From Saprospiraceae bacterium (lineage in GTDB: Bacteria > Bacteroidota > Bacteroidia > Chitinophagales > Saprospiraceae), in assembly GCA_041392805.1 (NCBI GenBank), contig JAWKLJ010000001.1:1798001-1862000 (forward strand): a stretch of DNA of 64,000 nucleotides, in the 5' to 3' direction. Both the position numbers and the translations under genes were made by a program. The notes beneath the pieces are model-generated. The model made no database searches. It worked only from the letters and a program-made list of their open reading frames with translations, and was not told the origin of the DNA. This document shows, piece after piece, positions 50,295 through 57,487 of the stretch; the stretch's first letter is position 1, and every line of letters begins with the position of its first letter.

Positions 50295-50329
50295 GCCCCA
50301 CAAAGATAGGAATCCTAACTTTACGGGGC
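50295..50329 (-). promoter_or_regulatory. Promoter with operator inside a terminator-like hairpin
   Basis: On the minus strand TTTG and TATCTTTG are separated by 20 bases, an exact Bacteroidota promoter for the DUF2024-MarR operon. The palindrome TAGGA-A-TCCTA (50306-50320) fills the spacer. The same segment is enclosed by GCCCC...GGGGC arms that continue as AAAG/CTTT and are followed by TTTGTTTTTTTT. That would be an intrinsic terminator for the pseudogene upstream. One 35-base site may thus serve as terminator, promoter and operator. Confidence 0.6.
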
Positions 50330-50660
50330 AAAAAATATGACTTGAAATCCTGGAGAGTCCATATAAATTAGCATTCCGGGATTGGTTGGTGGTAAAACCA
50401 CACTCTTGTCATTTGGGTCAAATTGTTTAACTGCCAAACCACCTTCCACACGTTTGTCTTCGGTTAAAATTACCCAATGCGGATGCCAAATAATACCGTC
50501 ATTGGCAAAATTTCGGTCTGTGTTTTCATCCCAGAGCGGTGTGTCGTCAAAGTCAGGATGTGAGGTAAGGGCAAGGGCCACTATGCCTTTGGCATTTGTC
50601 GCAAGCATAACTTTGAACTGCGAAAAGCGAAAGTCCGAGAAGAAGAAATAATTGTTTCAC
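50321..50660 (-). pseudogene. Frameshifted, truncated secreted protein
   Basis: The main frame (from about 50608) reads MLATNAKGIVALAL and then SHPDFDDTPLWDEN, ending FFAP. It lacks an N-terminus. In the next frame the preceding bases, starting at a GTG at 50658-50660, encode KQLFLLLGLSLFAVQSYA, a good signal peptide. The two join into one sensible protein if one T near 50607 is removed. The gene therefore looks like a secreted protein broken by a one-base insertion. The C-terminus also seems cut at the hairpin. I do not recognise the family. A sequencing error is an alternative. Confidence 0.6.
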
Positions 50661-50689
50661 TTTTTTGAATTTTAATGGATAAAAATTAA

Positions 50690-50723
50690 GTTAGAAGTTC
50701 TAACATAAATTAGGACTCCTAAC
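50690..50723 (-). promoter_or_regulatory. Two adjacent operator palindromes
   Basis: GTTAGAA-G-TTCTAAC (50690-50704, perfect) and TTAGGA-C-TCCTAA (50710-50722, perfect) lie side by side upstream of the frameshifted gene. Both are of the same type as the palindromes at 50306 and 51023. The -7 element here (TAATTTAT) is weaker than at the other two promoters. Confidence 0.6.
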
Positions 50724-50740
50724 TTTATGAGAGAAATTTT

Positions 50741-50974
50741 TTAGCCTTTTACGTCAGCCATAGAAGCCCCAAAATTGATGTGCAATACATTTCCGTTGGG
50801 TGTTAGCAAAGCTGGAACAGATTTTACACCTGCATTTTCAGCTTCTGCAATTCGGTTACGGTCTTCGCCAATGTGAACGATTTCAACATTATTTGCACCA
50901 ATTAGATTTACGATGTCGTGCTCTGCACTTACACATACTGGACATCCTGCGTGATAGAAAATTGATTTTGCCAT
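50741..50974 (-). CDS. Thioredoxin/glutaredoxin-like protein
   Basis: 77 residues, shorter than thioredoxin and similar to NrdH or small glutaredoxin-like proteins. The active site is CPVC at about 11-14 (HAGCPVCVSAE) and a cis-Pro loop is present in VKSVPALLTPNG. It should act as a cytoplasmic disulfide reductase. Its promoter carries the palindromic operator inside the -33/-7 spacer, so it belongs to the regulon of the Cys-rich MarR-type protein two genes downstream. Confidence 0.85.
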   Translation of the reverse strand: MAKSIFYHAGCPVCVSAEHDIVNLIGANNVEIVHIGEDRNRIAEAENAGVKSVPALLTPNGNVLHINFGASMADVKG

Positions 50975-51015
50975 TTTTTTAAGTATTCAATTGTGGTTTG
51001 GCATTATTGCCGACG

Positions 51016-51045
51016 CAAATATAGTAAGGAATCCTAACTATTCAA
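51016..51045 (-). promoter_or_regulatory. Promoter and operator of the thioredoxin-like gene
   Basis: On the minus strand TTTG-N19-TATATTTG is an exact Bacteroidota promoter. The near-perfect palindrome TAGTTAGGA-T-TCCTTACTA (51023-51041) fills the spacer. Binding there would block polymerase, so repression is the natural prediction. Confidence 0.6.
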
Positions 51046-51178
51046 ATTATCTTGAGAATTTATTCCTGAATATGTAGAAAGTCATTGGTAATCAGTCAGA
51101 AAAATTTTTGAAAGAAGAGATTAATTTGTTTTTCGTTCGGGATTTTAATTGATGCACGGACGTTCTTTAGGCTTGCTT

Positions 51179-51240
51179 ACAATGGTTCTGATATGGTGCC
51201 GTGGTGAGGAACGAGCCATGCAATATATACCTTGTTGGGG
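51179..51240 (-). other. attC-like site, 3' side of the RhuM-Fic gene
   Basis: Minus strand: AACAAGGTATATATTGCATGG, then GCTCGTTCCTCACCACGG, then CCATATCAGAACC. The central block GCTCGTTCCTCACCACG is nearly the same as that in the palindrome on the other side of the RhuM-Fic gene (51930-51993), so this gene is flanked by two related sites like an integron cassette. The flanking 51046-51178 holds no gene. Confidence 0.4.
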
Positions 51241-51914
51241 TTAGTTTTTTATTAAATTAATTATCAATTTAATTATCATCTCTCTTTGGTCGGGAAGGCT
51301 TTGTGCTACGGCTAAGGCTAGAGCAACGAGAGCATTATCATCAATTTTTCTCTTTCCGCCTGTATTTAGGTGGAAATTATTTTGTTCTAAAAACCACACA
51401 AAGATGAATGCCCCTATTCTCTTATTTCCGTCACTAAAGGCATGACCTTTAATTATGGAGTACAATAATTGAGCGGCTTGTTCTTTTCTGCTTTGGAGTT
51501 GAGAAGTTCTTTGTTTAAGGCGTAACCTTTCAGTAGATACTCTTTCAATTTACTAGTTGCCCACTTTCTAAACTCAGTGGCTAGAGGTGATTTAACTCTA
51601 TATCCAACAGATATTATTACATCAAGATTATAATGAAGAACTTCTCTTTCTATTTCTCTACCACCTTCTTTTCGAACTTGTGCAATTTTTGCACTAGTTG
51701 CTTCTTGATCAAGTTCAGCTTCTTTGAAAGCATTCTTAATATGTCTATTGACAACTGTTCTATCTCTTCCAAAAATATCAGCTATTTGAAGTTCAGTAGC
51801 CCAAATTGTGTCAGCACCTTTGTCAAGTATCACTTGATATTCAGTAACTCCTTGAGCAGGTTTAAATGCCACAAGAGCTTTAGTGTCATCAGTAACTTTA
51901 GTTTCTTTACTCAT
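51241..51914 (-). pseudogene. RhuM-Fic/DOC fusion protein, broken by internal deletion and frameshift
   Basis: The first part (51914 down to about 51480) encodes a RhuM-type N-terminus (ATELQIADIFGRDRTVVNRHIKNAF, VISVGYRVKSPLATEFRKWA). The second part in another frame (about 51490-51241) encodes QAAQLLYSIIKGHAFSDGNKRIGAF and a C-terminal tail, the Fic/Doc catalytic motif HxFxDGNKR. In intact RhuM-Fic proteins roughly 100 residues lie between these parts. Here they are missing and the frames do not match. Fic domains AMPylate or phosphorylate targets and act as toxins. This copy should be inactive unless the two parts act as separate small proteins. Confidence 0.75.
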
Positions 51915-51929
51915 TTCATTTTCTTCAAA

Positions 51930-51993
51930 TTAACGGTTAGTATATGAATCGTAGTGAGGAACGAGCTATGATTTCATATACAGTGTTATCTGC
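51930..51993 (-). other. attC-like site, 5' side of the RhuM-Fic gene
   Basis: Minus strand: GATAAC, spacer, GTATATGAAATCATAG, loop, CTACGATTCATATAC, spacer, CCGTTAA. The stem pairs apart from one extra-helical A and one mismatch. Terminal AAC and GTT sit outside unpaired spacers of unequal length. This is the clearest attC-like structure of the window. Confidence 0.5.
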
Positions 51994-51998
51994 ATTTT

Positions 51999-52907
51999 TT
52001 ATTTGTGTATATGTAGTCCGATTTGTCTATGCATTCTGAGGGTATTATCTTTTTCTCTTCGCCAGAATGAGATTCCTGTCCCTGTGGTATTGCCGGAAAA
52101 TCCAGGGACACTCCAATCTACATAAAAGCCGGCATATCTTATATATCCGTTTTCAACTGGGTCATAGGCATAAGTTACTACTTGAATAGAATCTATTTTT
52201 GCAGGATTTTGATAATATACTTCATAGTGTTTAAGCAAATTATCCTTCCCTGTTTTAATTGTGTCGGCAAAAGGAAGATAAATGGCATCATCTGTATAAA
52301 CGTTGGCCGACCTTTCAGGAATCCTGTCTATTACATTTGTTTCGTTTAAGGCGTTATATGCATCTAGGTCTAAAGGTATATTAATGGATTTAGGTTGGAT
52401 TAAGTTAGCTTCTGGGACCAAAAGCTTGGTGGGGTTTTCTATGTGGTTTAAGTACCCAAAAGATTCTGCTCGAAGTTTCAGTTGTCCTGTATCGTTTATT
52501 TTCCAAACGTTAAAATACTTACCTCTAAATTCTTCTGAATTCTCAAGTACCTTTGTAAACAATCCAATTTCTATAATTCTTTTGTCGAATTTTGTAATAT
52601 CTACTGTTTGTCTAGCATATTCTTTAATATCCTCTCTTGCAAATATTTGGTCATAATATATTTTAATATTGTTGTCCTTCAGTATCAATGGATTATATTC
52701 CGCCATCAAAAATGATTCCCCGTCATACAAGTCACTTATTTCAGCGAAGGATTTAGTTTTTGCAGCGTTAATTATTTTCTGATTGTACATCTCCAAAAGT
52801 TGTTCAACTGTTTCAGACTGTTTGGGTTCAATGGCTTTTTTGGTTTCTGAATTTTGGCAGGCTGATATCATCATCAACACGAAAGCTACAAGGATGTGTT
52901 TATTCAT
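51999..52907 (-). CDS. Lipoprotein with two SnoaL/NTF2-like domains
   Basis: 302 residues. Lipoprotein signal with lipobox MISAC. Two NTF2-like units follow (about 30-150, with FAEISDLYDGESFLMAEYNPLILKDNNIKIYYDQIF, and about 185-300, with VYTDDAIYLPFADTIKTGKDNLLKHYEVYYQNP, read in blocks), as in DUF4440-type proteins. Function unknown. The gap to 53037 contains a right-half attC-like motif (GTCGCATACACGCACCG) and nothing else. Confidence 0.75.
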   Translation of the reverse strand: MNKHILVAFVLMMISACQNSETKKAIEPKQSETVEQLLEMYNQKIINAAKTKSFAEISDLYDGESFLMAEYNPLILKDNNIKIYYDQIFAREDIKEYARQTVDITKFDKRIIEIGLFTKVLENSEEFRGKYFNVWKINDTGQLKLRAESFGYLNHIENPTKLLVPEANLIQPKSINIPLDLDAYNALNETNVIDRIPERSANVYTDDAIYLPFADTIKTGKDNLLKHYEVYYQNPAKIDSIQVVTYAYDPVENGYIRYAGFYVDWSVPGFSGNTTGTGISFWRREKDNTLRMHRQIGLHIHK

Positions 52908-53037
52908 AGTTTTTTAAGTTTTAATATTTGCAGATACGGTGCGTGTATGCGACGTGCTGCTGTTTTTATTCTCCAATTTATGTCTTTCTCTCTACCAAAT
53001 CAACACTCCTTAAAATTTAATCTCTTTACTAACAGCA

Positions 53038-53151
53038 ACATGATCGTCGGGTAGATAGAGGCATTACTGCCCTTTCCCCCCTCAGAACCGCCCGTACGAG
53101 TTTATTCACTTCGTTCATGTGTCGCTTCGCTCGGCTTCCCGCACACGGCTC
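53038..53151 (-). mobile_element. Group II intron remnant, domains V-VI
   Basis: Minus strand: GAGCCGTGTGCGGGAA, an expanded AT/GC palindromic loop, CTCGTACG, GGCGGTTCTGAGGGGGGAA, then GGGCAGTAATGCC and CTATCTACCCGAC. The first and third blocks are the two strands of a group II intron domain V. The last resembles domain VI and the 3' end. There is no reverse transcriptase or 5' part, so this is a 3' fragment. It abuts the worn end of the third MITE copy and an attC-like half site. Some group IIC introns are known to insert into attC sites. Confidence 0.65.
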
Positions 53152-53615
53152 AGTGCTTGTTTGGAGGTAGGATTTATTCACTGACTGGTTAATTTTTGGT
53201 GTTCATGAATCTCCCAAGGTCGATTTATTCACTGACTGGTTAATTTTTGGTGTTCATGAATCTCCCAAGGTCGATTTATTCACTGACTGGTTAATTTTTG
53301 GTGTTCATGAATCTCCCAAGGTCGATTTATTCACTAACTGGTTAATTTTTGGTGTTCATGAATCTCCCAAGGTCGATTTATTCACTAACTGGTTAATTTT
53401 TGGTGTTCATGAATCTCCCTACGGTCGATTTGGGTCTAAAACTATCCCTTTTTCGCTGATACCTGACTGCCGTCAGGCAGGCTTCGTTACTTTTTCGTCC
53501 GTACCGAAGGGTATGAACTTCAAAAAGGGCTTTTTGATACCCTGTATCAAGCCATCCCAGTCATCGAAAAATTGACACTTTTTGCCTCCAAAAGCGACCT
53601 CCAAACATGCTCTAA
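53152..53615. mobile_element. MITE-like element, copy 3, expanded
   Basis: The right two-thirds (about 53428-53615) match the other two copies, including the right terminal repeat. The left terminal repeat is worn (AGTGCTTGTTTGGAGGT). Between them a tandem array has been inserted or grown. An ACTGCCGTCAGGCAGG segment is also inserted near 53465. No gene is present. Confidence 0.7.
53171..53427. repeat. 51-bp tandem repeat, five units
   Basis: Five almost identical head-to-tail units, each starting GATTTATTCACT and ending CTCCCAAGGTC, lie within MITE copy 3. Units 4 and 5 share one change (ACTAACTGG for ACTGACTGG). There are no spacers, so it is not a CRISPR array. Confidence 0.92.
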
Positions 53616-53648
53616 GTAATTTTCGTTTACTCCTGGATTTGGTTTTCT

Positions 53649-54221
53649 TTATTTTTTCATATAAAGTTTAAATGCCAGAATAACCATACCAAAGAGTAAC
53701 AATGCATTGTCTAAATGTGCTAACCACGCTATTCTAGGTATTCTCGACAAAGGAAATCCCACTGCAGCAACAACAATTATAAGACCTAGCCATAGAGGTA
53801 TTTTCTTTTGAATCATAAATAGAACTCCAAGAATGAGCCAACTAAGTGGTGCGAGTGCACCGGGTAGAAAAAAAGCAATGAGTGCAGCATTTCCAACTTT
53901 TCCATTAAACCTAACAGCAGAGTCAGGAACCAAATTATTAAATGCGTCAATAAAAATTCCTTCTACACCAAAATTATTCCCGGCAAGACAACCATAGACC
54001 GCTAAAAAGAATCCCCAAACAGCATATTTGGGATAGGTATCCTTTATCTGTTCAAACATACCTTGAAAGGCAAATATCCAGAACAGGAACGATAAAACCT
54101 GAAGTGCCGCGGCAGTTGAATTCAGCACATGGCCTACCCAAAAAAATTGACTGATAGCCAAAAGTAAAGGTGCCAATATTGTAGACGCCAACCAAAAGTT
54201 AATTTGCAATTTATTCTTCAT
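53649..54221 (-). CDS. Membrane protein of unknown function
   Basis: 190 residues with about six hydrophobic segments, beginning MKNKLQINFWLASTILAPLLL. The pattern is that of small uncharacterised Bacteroidota membrane proteins. No catalytic motif is seen. It lies 12 bases after the cupin-like remnant on the same strand, so they may have formed an operon. Confidence 0.7.
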   Translation of the reverse strand: MKNKLQINFWLASTILAPLLLAISQFFWVGHVLNSTAAALQVLSFLFWIFAFQGMFEQIKDTYPKYAVWGFFLAVYGCLAGNNFGVEGIFIDAFNNLVPDSAVRFNGKVGNAALIAFFLPGALAPLSWLILGVLFMIQKKIPLWLGLIIVVAAVGFPLSRIPRIAWLAHLDNALLLFGMVILAFKLYMKK

Positions 54222-54233
54222 GGTAAATCATTT

Positions 54234-54554
54234 TTACTTTAAAGGTGCTGGTGCATTCTTGAAATGCTTGTATTTGCCAAGCAAATGCCCTATAAATACC
54301 GTAATCGGAAAGATGACCTTTTTTACGAATGGAGGAATTACTTTAACATCGTATTCCGAACGATATCTATGAACCAGATAAGCACTGTCAAAAGGATCTC
54401 CTTCGGGTTTGCCGGCTTTATCCATCGAAGCATATAATCCAGTAAGAAAATAGTCCAGAGAATTAGCTGGTTTTACCCAGCCTTCACATTCCAGGATGTC
54501 TTGTCCGGCATTCCAAAAACGGTGCAATTGTTCAACGAAAAGGGATATGCCCAT
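54234..54554 (-). pseudogene. C-terminal remnant of a cupin-type protein
   Basis: 106 residues. RFWNAGQDILECEGWVKPANSLDYFLTGLY and VIPPFVKKVIFPITVFIGHLLGKYKHFKNAP (read in blocks) look like the C-terminal part of small cupin proteins of about 160 residues, as far as I recall. The N-terminal metal-binding cupin motifs are missing. The first about 10 residues come from the other strand of a TetR gene, so the reading frame has been joined at a rearrangement point near 54530. Confidence 0.5.
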
Positions 54555-55106
54555 GTTGGCATGCGGGAATTAGCCAGGGAGTTAGATATAAGTCCCGGAA
54601 ATCTGACCTATTATTTCAAAAAGAAAGAGGATGTTCTGTCTGCACTACTCGATCAATTTGCATCCCTGAATTCGCAAACCATTGAATCTTATCTACAACA
54701 GGAGCCAACAAATGCTAATTTCCTTCGACTCATGCGAAACATATTTGAGAATCAATTTATGTATCGTGGAGTATATGTTGGAAATCAGTTTTTCCCTGTA
54801 GTAGTAGAGAAAAAAATATTCGATTACAAGAGTGTGGTAAACAAAAGAAAAGCTGTCTATCGAGAGATACTTACTTCATTGGGCAATGCCGGTCATCTTA
54901 AAGTTGACGATAAAGACATATCATTCTTATTGTCCTTTATTACGCTTTTTGGTAGATTTTGGATAACAGAAGCTACTCTTTTTGACAAATCTCCAAATAA
55001 AGACGAAGTAGTTGAGTACTATTTGTCCTTGTTTGCTCGTCAGTTATCACTATTCTCAACAGTTGTCGGTAAAGCATCCATCAAAATGCATGGAATAAAG
55101 GTTTGA
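54501..55106 (+). CDS. TetR/AcrR-family regulator, 5' end truncated
   Basis: Up to 201 residues. The helix-turn-helix region is present (TVQLFNEKGYAHVGMRELARELDISPGNLTYYFKKKEDVLSALL), and the C-terminal ligand domain is complete. The usual first 10-15 residues are not. The frame opens with TTG at 54501 and no ATG or GTG is available upstream in frame. The start overlaps the cupin remnant on the other strand. The gene was probably cut at its 5' end by a rearrangement and may be silent or start at a poor codon. Confidence 0.7.
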   Translation: MSGIPKTVQLFNEKGYAHVGMRELARELDISPGNLTYYFKKKEDVLSALLDQFASLNSQTIESYLQQEPTNANFLRLMRNIFENQFMYRGVYVGNQFFPVVVEKKIFDYKSVVNKRKAVYREILTSLGNAGHLKVDDKDISFLLSFITLFGRFWITEATLFDKSPNKDEVVEYYLSLFARQLSLFSTVVGKASIKMHGIKV

Positions 55107-55123
55107 GAGTAGGGTTCTTTTAT

Positions 55124-55190
55124 TGCTTAGAACGGCAATGATAAGAGGAGGAGCGACGAAGGAGCTCTTACTTCTTATCTAATGTTACTA
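55124..55190 (-). other. attC-like site
   Basis: Minus strand: GTAAC, spacer, GATAAGAAGTAAGAGC, loop, GCTCCTCCTCTTATC, spacer, GCCGTTCTAAGC. The stem pairs with small bulges, with AAC and GTT outside unpaired spacers. It lies directly downstream of the three-gene MBL operon on the minus strand. Confidence 0.45.
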
Positions 55191-55198
55191 TCCGTAAT

Positions 55199-56302
55199 TC
55201 ACACGTTGAAATCTTGTAATCTTTTCGCATTTCCATGTAATAAAACTTCCCATTCACTTCCTATATTCGAATTAACAGGTCTTCTCAATTGAATGTGGCC
55301 AAATGTGAATTTTCTTTCTCTAACTTTGTATGAAAGTTCTTTTAGAATCTTATTTACCTTGCGATCTCTTTTCTTTGGTTTTGAAGATTCAGAACCATGT
55401 GAGGTTATAAAACTTTCAGGAGATGTTATAAGTATCCTCTCTTTGTCTTTCATTGAAGGAAGTTTTTTCTTTCCTCTACCATAGGGCGTTAAAATTGCGA
55501 TGTGATCTTTAGAAATAAATTTTTCCCATACAGGGCCATAGTGACCATTTTCACTTCCATGGTGTGGAATCTTGAAAACTTCGACGCTGTTATCCGCAGA
55601 TATCGAACTTGATTTACAAACTTGATTCCAACCCATGTTTTGATCAGCATGGATTTCTAAGTCAGCTCCCAGTAAAATTTTTGTATTTTCGATTTGAACT
55701 AGTAAGACAATAGATGAATGATTAGGACTTATTCTTTTACACGCTAAATTCAAATCATAAGCATCATTTAATATCTCTGCAAGTTCTTGTTCAAATACTT
55801 CAATGGCTCTATCTGAAGGTGAAAGGGCTGTTACTTTTATTACACAATCGTCGGTGTTTAACTCAAGTAAAGGTCTATCCTGTATAGCTCTAATAAGTGG
55901 TGAACGCTTTTCAATACTACTTCTGATAACATTTCCAAATTCATTTAACCCTGAGTTTTCTGACTGTTTAAACTCATCTAAGCTTACAAGTTTTGCTATA
56001 TATTCTTTTGGCAATGCTTGGGATATGCTAAGCCTACAGTTTGAAGATTTATATATATCGCTAATTCCTTTAATATGATCATCGTGCCAGTGAGATGCTA
56101 CAATCAATTTGATGGAACTTGGATCTTTTCCTATTTCCTCGAAATATTCTAAAATTACTGATGATCTTGTTCTTGGGTTCTTTAAGGAGTCAACGACAAT
56201 CCAGTGATCATATCCCAAGTGAATTAGAATAGCTTCTCCGTAAGCATTCCCACCTCCGAATAGATTAATTTCTATTTGTGTTTGATTTGGTGCTACTCTC
56301 AA
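55199..56302 (-). CDS. Metallo-beta-lactamase-fold hydrolase, ComEC-like
   Basis: 367 residues, no signal peptide. Motif II is SHWHDDHIKG at about 66, further ligands are ILLGADLE (about 212) and the ComEC-type IPHHGSENGHYG (about 247). The MBL fold with KxxHHGS is shared by ComEC C-terminal domains and stand-alone nucleases or phosphodiesterases. It is the last gene of a tight three-gene operon (gaps of 6 and 3 bases) with two unknown proteins, a layout seen in small defence or toxin modules, but I cannot match it to a named system. Confidence 0.85.
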   Translation of the reverse strand: MRVAPNQTQIEINLFGGGNAYGEAILIHLGYDHWIVVDSLKNPRTRSSVILEYFEEIGKDPSSIKLIVASHWHDDHIKGISDIYKSSNCRLSISQALPKEYIAKLVSLDEFKQSENSGLNEFGNVIRSSIEKRSPLIRAIQDRPLLELNTDDCVIKVTALSPSDRAIEVFEQELAEILNDAYDLNLACKRISPNHSSIVLLVQIENTKILLGADLEIHADQNMGWNQVCKSSSISADNSVEVFKIPHHGSENGHYGPVWEKFISKDHIAILTPYGRGKKKLPSMKDKERILITSPESFITSHGSESSKPKKRDRKVNKILKELSYKVRERKFTFGHIQLRRPVNSNIGSEWEVLLHGNAKRLQDFNV

Positions 56303-56308
56303 ACTATG

Positions 56309-56827
56309 CTAATCTAATAAAATCTGATTTTCAAGTTCTTTGGCTCTGTCATGAATTGAATCAAATTCAATAAGATCTATTCTTGGTAACCTTTTGAATT
56401 TAATGAAAGATGCCTTCTTCACTTGTCTATCCAATTGTGTCTCATATCCTATGCTCCAATAAAACATTGCTCCTTCTTTTACTAATGGCTGATCATCTTT
56501 ACTGATATCTTGGATTTCAAGTTCCGCTTCTTCATCAGTTCCACCGTTCGTAAGGTCAGTTAGTTTAACTTGGATTATGTCGCCATCGAATTGTTCAACT
56601 ACACCCTCCCATTTCTGCAGAACTTGAAATTTAGGACGTGTTCTTTGGCTTTTGAGTTTTTGTTCAATGCTTGTTTGAAATAGATCTATTAAGACAGTGT
56701 AAGAGTAGGATTCTTTCGAAGTAGAAGATTCTTCTGAAATCTCTTCTGTATTATTTGAAACTGGAGAGATCGGATCTAAAAATATGAAGTTATCATTTTC
56801 TTTGAAATCAAGATATTTTGTACTCAT
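56309..56827 (-). CDS. Unknown protein, middle gene of the MBL operon
   Basis: 172 residues, acidic, Ser/Glu-rich N-terminal tail (about 20-42) and a predicted beta-barrel-like centre (KFQVLQKWEGVVEQFDGDIIQVKLTDLTNGGTDEEAELEIQDISKDDQPLVKEGAMFYWSIGYE, read in blocks) that resembles a small beta or OB-like domain. I do not recognise a family. It is spaced 6 bases from the MBL gene and 3 bases from the upstream gene. Confidence 0.7.
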   Translation of the reverse strand: MSTKYLDFKENDNFIFLDPISPVSNNTEEISEESSTSKESYSYTVLIDLFQTSIEQKLKSQRTRPKFQVLQKWEGVVEQFDGDIIQVKLTDLTNGGTDEEAELEIQDISKDDQPLVKEGAMFYWSIGYETQLDRQVKKASFIKFKRLPRIDLIEFDSIHDRAKELENQILLD

Positions 56828-56830
56828 GTG

Positions 56831-57487
56831 TTAATTTTTCGACTTTATAATCTTCTCCAATATTTGGTCGTTCGTGTTAAGAGATTCTCTGCCATATTGC
56901 CCTATTGTTCTGACCAGATCCTTACCATTTGTATCCTTTCCTATTTCAAAATGTTGATTTATGTTCATAAAGTATGCATCTTTTGAGGTTTTAGTTATCT
57001 CAAAATTACATTGAGTTCCGACTCTGTTTTCCTGACTATTAAATCGTAATTTCATAGTAAAAGGCTGGGCCTCGACATCAATATCTTTGTAGCCTTTAGC
57101 GGTAAAAAATTTTGTGTCAAATCTTTCTACATCTTCAGATCGATCAAGACGTTGCCTTACTGTAAGATTAATTCCCATTTGCTGAATAGGTGTGTGATGT
57201 AATACAGAAAATGTTGATGCAAGAAAATCTAATATCATTTCGAAATAAGCTTCCTGAGTACAGATAATTTGCAATCTCGTTTCGGTAACTTCTAAATGAA
57301 ACCAGCTAGATTTAAATTGAGCTACTTGTTTATGAATCAAAACATCACTTCCTTCAACAATATAGTTAAAATCAGCTTCAGAAATAATATTATGGTTTGC
57401 AAACCATTGTGGGTGAAATATCCTAGGATTAAAATTACCAATGAGAACTACATTAAGATGTTTTTCATCAGGATTAAATCTTGCCAT
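56831..57487 (-). CDS. Unknown protein, first gene of the MBL operon
   Basis: 218 residues, cytoplasmic. Segments such as VVLIGNFNPRIFHPQWFANHNI and the long alternating beta region recall the sporadic TIGR04255-like proteins found beside mobile or defence genes, but this is only a resemblance. It heads the three-gene unit. No catalytic motif is seen. Confidence 0.7.
   Translation of the reverse strand: MARFNPDEKHLNVVLIGNFNPRIFHPQWFANHNIISEADFNYIVEGSDVLIHKQVAQFKSSWFHLEVTETRLQIICTQEAYFEMILDFLASTFSVLHHTPIQQMGINLTVRQRLDRSEDVERFDTKFFTAKGYKDIDVEAQPFTMKLRFNSQENRVGTQCNFEITKTSKDAYFMNINQHFEIGKDTNGKDLVRTIGQYGRESLNTNDQILEKIIKSKN

Noticed and set aside
44987..55190. Calling a complete integron
   Set aside because: No integron integrase or attI site is visible and several sites are half or degenerate, so only attC-like sites are reported.
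55199..57487. Naming the MBL operon as a known defence system
   Set aside because: I could not match the two partner proteins to a described system. The MBL motif alone is not enough.
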